From NCBI GenBank assembly GCA_028289345.1, contig JANQQL010000015.1:124001-188000 (forward strand): 64,000 nt of DNA, written 5' to 3'. Below the pieces are notes generated by a model. It was not told where the DNA came from. It did no database searches and saw only the letters and a list, made by a program, of their open reading frames with translations. The translations under genes were made by a program, and so were the position numbers. The DNA is from Planctomycetota bacterium (lineage in GTDB: Bacteria; Planctomycetota; B15-G4; SIAN01). The first letter of the stretch is position 1. Each line of letters starts with the position of its first letter. This document shows positions 8,344 to 16,019 of this stretch, piece after piece.

Positions 8344-9944
8344 ACAATCGTGATTCGATGCGAGGCGCTGCTCTCGGAGCGTTCCTGGGCCTGGTCACAT
8401 CGGCCCTGCTGGTGCTGGCGATCCTGGAAGTCGGTTTCCGTTTGCTGCCGATCCCCGGGGCCAAGCCGGTGGTCACCATCAACGAGCCCCATTCGGAACT
8501 CGGTTGGGTCAAGCGGGCCGGGGACTCCACTCAGAAGAAGACCTCTGAGTTCGACATCACCTTCGAGATCAACGATCTTGGCTTGCGCGACGACGCCGAC
8601 TTGACCCGAAACAAGCCGGCCGGAACCAAGCGCGCACTGGTGGTGGGCGACTCCTTCGTCCTCGGATACACCGTGTCCCGCGACGACCTGTTCGTCGACC
8701 GCGTGGAGCGGGCATTCCAAGCGTCGAATCCGTCCATCCAAGTTCTGAACGGTGGCACCGAAGGCTACGCGACAGATCAAGAACTGGTCTGGTTGCGCAA
8801 AGAAGGCCTGACCTTCGACCCAGACGTCGTGGTGCTCTGCTTCTATCAGAACGACGTCTACTGGAACGGACAGAAGACCTACGCCGGCAAGCCCAAGCCC
8901 CGCTTCCCTGCTGAAGGGAACGCCGACGCTCCAGAGACGATGCTGACCGCCGCCAACGAAGAGACCGGCTGGTGGGCGAAGAACACCGCCGTCGGCGGAT
9001 TCCTGCACACCATGTCCATGGGAGGAGCTGCCGCCGAGCTGATCATCAAGCTGCCAGGCGGCCAGGTCATGCCCAAGGAAGAGACCGTGGTGCTGAATGA
9101 CGCACCCGGCTCGCTTCGTCTCGACGACTGCTGGAGTCGAACCGCCGCAGCTCTCCGGGGTTTCAAGAAGACCTGCGACGAAGCCGGAGCAAAACTCCTG
9201 TTCGTCGCCATCCCGTCCCGGGAACAAGTCCAACCGGATTCCCGAGCTCCCTACTTCGAACGCTACGGTTTGAGCGAAGAAGAGGTGAACTTCGACCAGC
9301 CAACCGAAAAAGCGTTGGCCCTCGCCAGCAGCGCCGGGATCCCAGTGCTGAACCCTTTGGAAGATCTGCGAAAGTCGGCGGCAGACGGACCGATGTACTT
9401 CGAGAAAGACTGGCACCTCAACGAAGAGGGCAACCGAGTGCTCGCCCAAGCGATCTACCAGCGCTTGGCGGAAGACGAGTACTTCGGAGGTGGCGCCAAG
9501 ACCGCGGGGACGACCGCCCTGAGCGCCCCCGGTTCCAAGCCCATGCCCGTGTGGCCTTTCGTGGTCGGAACCATCTGGCTCATCCTGGGGGTCGTTTACA
9601 CCCGCAGCTACAAAGACGAATCGGCGCCAGCCGCGTTCCTGAAGGTGGGCGCTCTGGTTGGCACGGTCACCGGGCTCGTGCTCCTGTTCCACTGGCTTTC
9701 GGATCTCGCGGGCCCCACACTCGGCGCAGTGGTCGGGATTGGTGCGGTCGTGCTTCTGTTCGGGTTCCTGCTCTACAAGTCTCGCGGCCAGATGGGGATC
9801 ATCCGAGAGGTCTATGGCAGCTTCTTGCGCCAAGGGCACTGGTACATGATTCCCTTGTTGGTGGCGATGCTGACGATCGGTGGCCTGCTTGTCGTGGCCA
9901 GCTCTTCCCCGTTCGTGGCACCGTTCATCTACACTCTGTTCTAA
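8340..9944 (+). CDS. SGNH-hydrolase-like protein fused to a C-terminal DUF5989-like membrane region
   Basis: A 534-residue protein with an N-terminal membrane anchor (about 10-35) and an extracytoplasmic SGNH/GDSL hydrolase-like domain: block I VVGDSFVLGY with Ser at about 105, a block III-like FYQNDV, and a C-terminal EKDWHLNEEGN carrying the Asp-x-His pair. Such domains often act as glycan O-acetyltransferases or esterases. After about residue 400 there are three or four membrane helices. The last 50 residues (GIIREVYGSF... ending VAPFIYTLF) strongly resemble the small DUF5989 proteins normally encoded as a separate gene beside carbamoyltransferases and SxtJ. The GTG start at 8340 overlaps the carbamoyltransferase stop (GTGA); an in-frame ATG at 8358 is an alternative. 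The fusion is inferred from the ending pattern. Confidence 0.8.
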   Translation: MNNRDSMRGAALGAFLGLVTSALLVLAILEVGFRLLPIPGAKPVVTINEPHSELGWVKRAGDSTQKKTSEFDITFEINDLGLRDDADLTRNKPAGTKRALVVGDSFVLGYTVSRDDLFVDRVERAFQASNPSIQVLNGGTEGYATDQELVWLRKEGLTFDPDVVVLCFYQNDVYWNGQKTYAGKPKPRFPAEGNADAPETMLTAANEETGWWAKNTAVGGFLHTMSMGGAAAELIIKLPGGQVMPKEETVVLNDAPGSLRLDDCWSRTAAALRGFKKTCDEAGAKLLFVAIPSREQVQPDSRAPYFERYGLSEEEVNFDQPTEKALALASSAGIPVLNPLEDLRKSAADGPMYFEKDWHLNEEGNRVLAQAIYQRLAEDEYFGGGAKTAGTTALSAPGSKPMPVWPFVVGTIWLILGVVYTRSYKDESAPAAFLKVGALVGTVTGLVLLFHWLSDLAGPTLGAVVGIGAVVLLFGFLLYKSRGQMGIIREVYGSFLRQGHWYMIPLLVAMLTIGGLLVVASSSPFVAPFIYTLF

Positions 9945-10165
9945 GCGAGTCGCCGCGACCATCACGGCCTTCGCCGGACCGAGGAACCACGACAGTCAGT
10001 CCGAGAAGTTCGAAGAGCTTGTCCAGCACTTTTGTTGGACGACCGCTGCCTATTTTTTGAACGCTTTCTGCTTTCTCGAACTTCTGGTTCAGAACACTAG
10101 CAAGGACACGGCACGGGCGGGCAGAATGACGGTCTCCGCCGCCAAACCTCCCGACTCGAGCTCTC
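9945..10165. other. intergenic region without a gene
   Basis: This 221-bp gap holds no convincing ORF. A weak stem at 10021-10027/10034-10040 (GTCCAGC with GTTGGAC, one G-U pair) is followed about 12 nt later by the T-run TATTTTTT, which is too distant for a classic intrinsic terminator. The region probably contains the promoter of the DHH phosphoesterase gene. Confidence 0.4.
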
Positions 10166-11029
10166 ATGTCCACCCTCGTTCTCTTTCACGCTCATTGCAA
10201 TGACGGCTTCGGCGCGGCCTGGGCAGCGCGAAAGGTGTATGGCGACGAGGCGGAGTACCAGCCGGTTCAGTACGGGGACACTCCTCCGGACGTCACCGAC
10301 CGCGATGTTCTCATGCTGGACTTTGCCTACCGGCGCCCCATCCTCGAAGAAATGCGCGCCAAAGCTCGTTCGTTCTTGATCCTCGATCATCACGAGACGG
10401 CACAAAAGGACTTGGCGGGTCTGGACTATGCCATCTTCGACCTGTCAAAGTCGGGCGCCACGCTCACCTGGGAGCACTTTTTCCCTGACCAAGACGTGCC
10501 CTGGTTGCTGCGCTACATCGAAGACCGAGATCTGTGGCGATGGACTCTTCCCCAATCGGAGGAGATCGCCGCGGCTCTGCAAAGCCATCCAAGAACCTTC
10601 GAAGAATGGGATGACATCGTGGCCGCGGGATTCGATTCCTTGGTGGCCGAAGGAATCCCCATCCTGCGCTACAAGAAGCGCCTGGTCGTGGCGGCCGCCA
10701 GTCGCACCCGCATGATCAGTTTCGCGGGTTTTCGCGTTCCCTGCATCACCAGTTGCATTTTGCAGAGCGAGATCGGCGGTCGCTTGGCACGCCGCTATCC
10801 CTTCGTCGTGATCGTCTTCGAAGTCGATCGCCGCCGGGTCTACAGTCTGCGCTCCCACGCGAAGAAAGGTCTCGACGTGGGTTCGATCGCCCGACACTTT
10901 GGCGGCGGTGGCCACCGCAACGCCTCGGGATTCACGGTGTTCCTGGACGACAACGGAGACCCGGTCGATCCCGAACAATGCCCGCTGAATGCGGTGTACC
11001 CAGGAAGTCCTGGGGCGAAGAAGACTTAG
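10166..11029 (+). CDS. DHH/DHHA1-family phosphoesterase
   Basis: A 287-residue member of the DHH superfamily, probably a NrnB/NrnA-type oligonucleotide or cyclic-dinucleotide phosphodiesterase. Motif I is LFHAHCNDGFGAAWAA, motif II is MLDFAYRR, motif III is the defining ILDHHET, and motif IV is likely YIEDRDLW. The C-terminal DHHA1 substrate-binding domain ends with RHFGGGGHRNASGF, the GGGHxxASG motif. These supply the two-metal site and the phosphate-binding loop. It appears cytosolic with no signal peptide. The gene stands alone, convergent with the aminotransferase gene 34 bp away. Whether the substrate is nanoRNA, pAp or cyclic dinucleotides cannot be decided from sequence. Confidence 0.85.
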   Translation: MSTLVLFHAHCNDGFGAAWAARKVYGDEAEYQPVQYGDTPPDVTDRDVLMLDFAYRRPILEEMRAKARSFLILDHHETAQKDLAGLDYAIFDLSKSGATLTWEHFFPDQDVPWLLRYIEDRDLWRWTLPQSEEIAAALQSHPRTFEEWDDIVAAGFDSLVAEGIPILRYKKRLVVAAASRTRMISFAGFRVPCITSCILQSEIGGRLARRYPFVVIVFEVDRRRVYSLRSHAKKGLDVGSIARHFGGGGHRNASGFTVFLDDNGDPVDPEQCPLNAVYPGSPGAKKT

Positions 11030-11063
11030 AGACCTCCGTCCCCAGTCGCCCGCTCCGCTCGAA

Positions 11064-11963
11064 TCAGTGCGGGAGAATCGTGCCTTCCGAGGAAGTGCGC
11101 TCCGCGTACAAGCTCTGGAGCTTCTTGGTCCACTGGCCCGGGGTTCCGCTGCCAATGGTCCGGCCGTCGACTTCCAGGACCGGGGACAGCTCTCCCATGG
11201 TCCCTGTGGTAAACATCTCGTCGGCGCTGTGAACTTCGGACAGCGAGATGTTACGAACTTCGTGGTCCATGTCGTGATCGCGAGCGATCTCGAGGACGAC
11301 TCGACGCGTGATCCCCGGCAGGCACGAATCCGCGTGAGGGGTGAGCAAAACACCTCGGCGCACCACAAAGACGTTGGTCGCGTTGGTTTCGGACACGAAC
11401 CCGTTCAGATCCAGCATGAGTGCGTCGTCCACCCCGGCCACGTTGGCCTCGATCTTCGCCAGAATGTTGTTGACCAGGTTGTTGTGGTGAATCTTGGAGT
11501 CCACGCATTGCGCCGGATTGCGCCGGATCGCCGAGGTCACCAGGCGAATGCCCGCGGAGTCGTACACCGGCGGCTTCCATTCCGCCAGAACGATCAAGCA
11601 GCAACCACTCTGGTTCAGCCGTGGGTCCATTCCTGACGTGATCTTCTCCCCTCGGGTCAATGTCAGCCGGATGTGCGCCCCGTCTCGCATCCCGTTGGCC
11701 TTCAAGGTTTCGAACACCGCGCTCTGCACCTCTTCCGATGTCGGCACGGCGGTGAAAGCCATGGCCCGTGCGGATCGCTGCAACCGGTCCAAATGGGCGT
11801 CCAACTGGAAGATCCGCCCCTGGTAAACCCGGAGCCCTTCCCACACCGCGTCTCCCCCCTGCACGGAACTGTCGAACACCGAGACTTTCGCTTCGCGCCG
11901 GGGAAGGAGCTGGCCTCCGACGTGAACGATCAGGTCGTCGTTGCGGGGATCTTTCTTTTGCAT
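11064..11963 (-). CDS. class IV PLP-dependent aminotransferase (branched-chain/D-amino-acid type)
   Basis: A 299-residue fold-type IV PLP enzyme. It starts MQKKDPRNDDLIVHVGGQLL, then VSVFDSSVQGGDAVWEGLRVYQGRIFQLDAHLDRL (FxxxxxxGDxxxE and LxxHLxRL patterns). The catalytic Lys is in DSKIHHNNLVNNI, the glutamate region is GFVSETNATNVFVV, and the phosphate-binding region is LPGITRRVVLEIA, with TTGTMGELSPV near the C-terminus. These match branched-chain aminotransferase, D-amino-acid aminotransferase and aminodeoxychorismate lyase relatives; the exact substrate is not decided. It lies 11 bp downstream of a sulfotransferase-like gene on the same strand, an arrangement that recalls plant proteins with both domains in one chain. 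Confidence 0.87.
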   Translation of the reverse strand: MQKKDPRNDDLIVHVGGQLLPRREAKVSVFDSSVQGGDAVWEGLRVYQGRIFQLDAHLDRLQRSARAMAFTAVPTSEEVQSAVFETLKANGMRDGAHIRLTLTRGEKITSGMDPRLNQSGCCLIVLAEWKPPVYDSAGIRLVTSAIRRNPAQCVDSKIHHNNLVNNILAKIEANVAGVDDALMLDLNGFVSETNATNVFVVRRGVLLTPHADSCLPGITRRVVLEIARDHDMDHEVRNISLSEVHSADEMFTTGTMGELSPVLEVDGRTIGSGTPGQWTKKLQSLYAERTSSEGTILPH

Positions 11964-11974
11964 CTCACGGTCTC

Positions 11975-12694
11975 TCAGATGGCGTGGGACAACAACGCTT
12001 CGTAGTGCGGTCGGCACTCCTCGTGCAAAGGAACAAGCGCCGCCGGCAACTCTTCCGACTTCGGCCGGTACTCCTGAAAGCCCGTGGATCGATGGACGTT
12101 CGCATACCAGTGAGGAGCCCAGACTCCGTCCTCTGGTCGCGGTCCCGCGTCCCAGCGGAGCATGGATTCCAAGAACGGAATCCCGAGTCGCTCGCACAGG
12201 GACGACAACACCCGGCGCGGATCTTGGAGCAGCCGACGGGAGTCGAGGACCAAGCCGGGTTGTCCCAGCTGAACAAGCTGCTCCAGGAGTTCGGACTGGA
12301 ACCCAAGCCCGGTGTCCCGCAACACCGGATTGGGGATCTGATTCCTCAAGGACAACAACATCTCGCGGGGATCCCGCACCAGCAAGACATTGACGGTTTC
12401 CTTCAAAAACTGCCGATCCAGTCCCTCCAGATGATGAGCCATCTGCTTGAGGAAGAGGATGTCTCGGGAGCACGGTCCGAGAACGACGTTGCGGACCACG
12501 GCATCGCCATCCGTGTCTTGAGAGTCGAGCACGTCCTGACGTCCGGGATGGTCGACCCCACTGCGGGCCAGGTAGTAGGCATAGAGCGGTTCGTCCACCA
12601 CAGTCGTATCGTGACGTTGGGCAAATGAATACATCAGAGCCGTAGACACGTTCCGGGGGCCGGACCACAAGCACAAGCGCAATGGTGCCTTCAT
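11975..12694 (-). CDS. sulfotransferase-like P-loop protein
   Basis: A 239-residue protein starting MKAPLRLCLWSGPRNVSTAL. The WSGPRNVSTALMYSF segment fits the 5'-phosphosulfate (PAPS) binding loop of sulfotransferase-like P-loop proteins. VVDEPLYAYYL and NVLLVRDPREMLLSL (the 3'-phosphate-binding R-D-P motif) are also typical, as is the closing HxxxTGFxEYRPK-like segment. It is cytosolic, with no membrane helix. The aminotransferase gene follows after 11 bp, so the two are almost certainly co-transcribed. PAPS-dependent sulfation is possible, but several relatives have unknown chemistry. The ATG is followed by a typical N-terminal beta strand, which supports the chosen start. Confidence 0.75.
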   Translation of the reverse strand: MKAPLRLCLWSGPRNVSTALMYSFAQRHDTTVVDEPLYAYYLARSGVDHPGRQDVLDSQDTDGDAVVRNVVLGPCSRDILFLKQMAHHLEGLDRQFLKETVNVLLVRDPREMLLSLRNQIPNPVLRDTGLGFQSELLEQLVQLGQPGLVLDSRRLLQDPRRVLSSLCERLGIPFLESMLRWDAGPRPEDGVWAPHWYANVHRSTGFQEYRPKSEELPAALVPLHEECRPHYEALLSHAI

Positions 12695-12782
12695 GAGTCA
12701 CCTCAAAGCGAAAAGGAGCACGGTTGCGCGGACGATACGACAAGCTTGGCCCGCCTTCACGGAGGAACCGACCAAGTCAGGC

Positions 12783-13814
12783 TCAACCGGTGGTCGTCAT
12801 CGCCGACTCCGAGGGCCGCGCAAACAGTCCCTGCGCGCGGGTTCGACAACGCGGGCAGCGGAACCCTTTCCCCATGCGACTCGAGGAGCGACCCAGGTAG
12901 CGCTCGATCAGGACCACGTCCTGGCAGATATGGCAGAAGGTGAGTTCCCGGCCCCGGTCCTTACCTCCGACCGAATAGACGTGGGACAATCCGACTTCTT
13001 CGGCAACGGCAACCGCGCGACTGAGGGCATCGGAAGCGGTTTGCGCATCGGCGTTCGGAGAGTCGGCAACCCGCAAATGCCACGGAATCGAGGCATCGAT
13101 GTCCCGCACCGAGAGTGCCATCTCGAGGAGTTCCTGGCGGGAATCGTTGACTCCGCAGTGAAGGACCGTGCGGACCTCGAGCCAGACCCCTCGGGCATGA
13201 AACTCGCGTAATTCCTGACGCAGGTGGCGGGGCGCAGGAAGTTGTCGTTGGGCAGCCGTCGACTCCAGCAGAGAGCCCACGAAAAGACTCACCCCGTCCA
13301 CCAGCGGCGCCAGACGGCGGACGCTTTCCAAGGACAAAAAGCCACTGCTGTGAACAAGCCGAATAAGATCACGCTTGGCAGCTTCCTGAAAGACCCGGAC
13401 TGCGGCATCCATCGTGAACGCGGGATCAACCCCTGTCAGCAGTACCGAATCACAAACGTCCTGCCTCGCCAGATCCAACAACTCGGAAAGCGAGAAGCGC
13501 ATGGTGCCGGAGGTTTGGATGCGCGGGATCTCTCCGAGTCCGTCCAACTGAAGAGGCCAGGTCACCGACTTTGGAGAAGAGTCCGCCAAACTCACGCTCA
13601 ACGTGCGCGTCCCCGGCAATGCGTGGTAAAAGCCGGTTGACTCGATTCCCTGGGGAATCACCGCAGAGACGGGCAAGGTTTGAGACACGGAGGGCGCACG
13701 GTTAATTTTGCCGCAGGCGCTCTGTCGACCATCCAGCGAACAGTGTTCGTGACAATCGTGGCACATCGCCACCGACGCAAAATGGTCATTTGTCTCACGA
13801 TCCATACGACTCAT
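12783..13814 (-). CDS. radical-SAM-like protein lacking the CxxxCxxC cluster motif
   Basis: About 343 residues. The N-terminal MCHDCHEHCSLDGRQSACGK looks like the Cys-rich start of AmmeMemoRadiSam/PflA-like radical SAM enzymes. The C-terminus has the matching zinc-ribbon-like pair CHICQDVVLIER and GFRCPRCRTRAQGLF. Between them lies a TIM-barrel-like region with VLLTGVDPAF and LEVRTVLHCGVNDS. Where the SAM-cluster CxxxCxxC should lie, after the N-terminal Cys-rich segment, the sequence reads SLADSSPKSVTWPLQLDGLG with no cysteine. So this is either a non-radical-SAM paralogue or a decayed one. The reading frame is intact. I chose ATG 13814; ATG 13805 is a good alternative with GGAAGGG about 9 nt upstream. 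A longer form to 13919 would add an Arg-rich tail. Function unknown. Confidence 0.6.
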   Translation of the reverse strand: MSRMDRETNDHFASVAMCHDCHEHCSLDGRQSACGKINRAPSVSQTLPVSAVIPQGIESTGFYHALPGTRTLSVSLADSSPKSVTWPLQLDGLGEIPRIQTSGTMRFSLSELLDLARQDVCDSVLLTGVDPAFTMDAAVRVFQEAAKRDLIRLVHSSGFLSLESVRRLAPLVDGVSLFVGSLLESTAAQRQLPAPRHLRQELREFHARGVWLEVRTVLHCGVNDSRQELLEMALSVRDIDASIPWHLRVADSPNADAQTASDALSRAVAVAEEVGLSHVYSVGGKDRGRELTFCHICQDVVLIERYLGRSSSRMGKGFRCPRCRTRAQGLFARPSESAMTTTG

Positions 13815-14039
13815 CCCTTCCCCCTGGTACTCGAACGCGTTCCCATCCCCTTGGGAACCCGAACAAACCTTCCGCCGACGGCTGACACCCGCTCTCCGCC
13901 GCCCCATAGATAGCCCCAAGTCGAGGCCTCACACTCTCAGTTCGGAAGCCGATCAGATCGACACAGGACACAAACTTAAGGCGAACAAAGAGGTCGTTTG
14001 AGCCTCTTCATTTCGCCGGAGCGACGCAAGCTTGCTTCC

Positions 14040-15002
14040 TCACTGAAACTTCTCGAGGCTCACGTCGATGCCGCCTTCCTTCGCACGCTGCTGAATCTCT
14101 TCAGCGGCCTTGCGAATCTGCCCCCGAAGCGAAGGAATGTCGCTGAGCTTGTTCCATCCATCCAGCGCATGATTGAGCGCGGTCTGATAGCTCGGATTGG
14201 TTCCCATCGCGCCCTGAATTCGAGGCTGCAACTCGTTCTCCCACAAACGCAGCGCGCGGCCGAGAACTTCGTCTCGCTCTTCCTCACAGTCGTCTTTGTA
14301 GTTGCCTTGCGAGTTCAACTCCAGGTACTGGCTGAGAACTCGATACACCTCTCCGTAGTGGCGAAGACGCTGTTCGTGCTGACTGATTGCTTCATAGTCT
14401 TCCCAATAATGGGGAAAGTCGTCGTCTTCCCGATACAGCGTGCGCAAGGTCGTCACCCAGCCGTTGATTTGAGCGTGGTACTCACTGTCCGGGAACCGGT
14501 CCAGATAGTCCTGAGCTCGGTAATCCACGAAGTAACGGGCAAGGGAAGGGTCCCTCCTCAGCTTGCCTTCCTTGGTCAGCAAGTAGCGCTCATAGAAGGG
14601 GTGCAGGTTGTTGTGGTAGAGATCCTTCGCCATGCGCTCTTGCTTGATCCGCTGGGTCGTCGCTTCCAGGTTGTGGACCTCGTTGTGAAGTTCTGTCACC
14701 GCGGGATAGAGAACGTGGGACTCGTCGATCCCGGAAAGAGCCTGGGTGACCAGCGCCTTGGCTTGGTCGTAGTTGGCGACATCCCGCGCCGCGTGAGCCC
14801 GTTGCAACAACGAGGCCGTCGGATCCACTTCGCGGGACAGCATGCCCTTCACGACCAATCCGCCCACGACAAGAACCACTCCCACCATGACCAAGTAGGC
14901 CCAGCCGGGCATCCCCTGACGACGACGAACGCGCTGCCGGACCACCCGCTGTGGGGCACGAGGCGAGCCGCCTGAGCGGCGGCGGGGCTGACGACCGTTC
15001 AT
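14040..15002 (-). CDS. membrane-anchored protein with helical repeats, function unknown
   Basis: A 320-residue protein with a strongly basic cytoplasmic N-terminus (MNGRQPRRRSGGSPRAPQRV), one membrane helix at about 33-53 (WAYLVMVGVVLVVGGLVV), and a long helical extracytoplasmic part. The segment SLLQRAHAARDVANYDQAKALVTQAL (about 64-90) looks like a TPR-type helix pair. The rest is charged and Tyr-rich (YFVDYRAQDYLDRF, LYREDDDFPHYWEDYEAI) and probably alpha-helical. No enzymatic motif is seen. It is the last gene of a three-gene minus-strand operon (helicase, sigma-54-type AAA+ protein, this), 24 bp downstream of the AAA+ gene. The link to those genes is not understood. Confidence 0.65.
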   Translation of the reverse strand: MNGRQPRRRSGGSPRAPQRVVRQRVRRRQGMPGWAYLVMVGVVLVVGGLVVKGMLSREVDPTASLLQRAHAARDVANYDQAKALVTQALSGIDESHVLYPAVTELHNEVHNLEATTQRIKQERMAKDLYHNNLHPFYERYLLTKEGKLRRDPSLARYFVDYRAQDYLDRFPDSEYHAQINGWVTTLRTLYREDDDFPHYWEDYEAISQHEQRLRHYGEVYRVLSQYLELNSQGNYKDDCEEERDEVLGRALRLWENELQPRIQGAMGTNPSYQTALNHALDGWNKLSDIPSLRGQIRKAAEEIQQRAKEGGIDVSLEKFQ

Positions 15003-15026
15003 GGAAACTCCGTGGCGAATTCAGAA

Positions 15027-16019
15027 TCAGGAAGCGTTCCGCAGGGAATCGGAGAGGTCTACTTCCGTCACAGGGCGGCTCGGATCTGCCAGAGCCAGCG
15101 CCCGCTGCAGTTCATTTTGCAGCTCCCGTACATTCCCTGGCCAATGGTAACCTTCCAACGCCGCCATTGCTTCCTCACTGAAGATTGGCGGTTCTCGCCC
15201 CATTTGTGACGCGATCTCTGAGCTCAGTGAACGAACCAGAAGCGGCACGTCCCCCTGTCTCTCGCGCAGCGGCGGCAATTCGATGCTGACCGGAGTCAAG
15301 CGGTAGTAGAGGTCTTCCCGAAACAGCCCCTTTTGCACCAGGTCCACCAAGCTCTTGTTGGAAGCCGAGAGGAATCGAACGTTGACTCGAATGGATTGGT
15401 TGGCACCGACCGGGCGAACTTCTCCTTCCTGAAGCGCGCGAAGTAGCTTCTTTTGGAGGGAGTGGCTCATGTCGCCGACTTCGTCAAGAAACAAGGTGCC
15501 CCCATCGGCCGCTTTGAACCGCCCCACTCGATTGCGATCCGCGCCGGTGAAAGAGCCACGGGTATGGCCGAACAGTTCGGACTCGAGAAGCGTTTCGGGA
15601 AACGCCGCACAGTTTTCCGCGACGTAAGCCTTTTGCGACCTTTGACTGTGGTCGTGAATCGCTCGAGCCACCAACTCCTTGCCGGTTCCACTTTCTCCTT
15701 GGATCAAGACCGTGACGTCGGTCGGCGCAATCTTGCGAACCAGCTCGAACACTTTCTTCATCTTGGAACTGCGCCCGATGATCTTTGGGAAGTCCTTCGG
15801 CGCATCGGAAGAGGCAGTCGGCGATGCCGGTTTGGGGACGGCGGGAGCAGATTCGATTTTTTTGGTCGGCGCCTTTGTCGGCGATTGAAGGAGGACCTTC
15901 GCCACATCGGAGCGCCACATGGCCGCCGCGTCCTCTCCCCAAAGCTCACGATACTCGCGAAACAAATCGGCGAGTTTTGCGCGCAACTGCTCGGGAGATT
16001 CGTCAGTTCCGTCGGTCAT
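15027..16019 (-). CDS. sigma-54-type AAA+ activator domain without DNA-binding domain
   Basis: A 330-residue protein: a short N-terminal helical region (about 1-50), a Pro/Ala linker (about 50-75), then a complete sigma-54 interaction AAA+ domain. Walker A is GESGTGKE, GAFTGA appears as GSFTGA (in GHTRGSFTGADR), Walker B is GGTLFLDEVGD, the arginine-finger region is FREDLYYRL, and the sensor II/lid ends WPGNVRELQNEL. The protein stops about 25 residues later at DLSDSLRNAS, so the usual C-terminal Fis-type HTH is absent, as is a receiver domain. It may activate sigma-54 polymerase from solution or have been recruited to another role. ATG 16019 overlaps the helicase stop by 4 bp, which couples it to the helicase. 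Confidence 0.82.
   Translation of the reverse strand: MTDGTDESPEQLRAKLADLFREYRELWGEDAAAMWRSDVAKVLLQSPTKAPTKKIESAPAVPKPASPTASSDAPKDFPKIIGRSSKMKKVFELVRKIAPTDVTVLIQGESGTGKELVARAIHDHSQRSQKAYVAENCAAFPETLLESELFGHTRGSFTGADRNRVGRFKAADGGTLFLDEVGDMSHSLQKKLLRALQEGEVRPVGANQSIRVNVRFLSASNKSLVDLVQKGLFREDLYYRLTPVSIELPPLRERQGDVPLLVRSLSSEIASQMGREPPIFSEEAMAALEGYHWPGNVRELQNELQRALALADPSRPVTEVDLSDSLRNAS

Noticed and set aside
10021..10060. Intrinsic terminator after the SGNH gene
   Set aside because: The stem has only 7 pairs with one G-U, and the T-run starts about 12 nt later.
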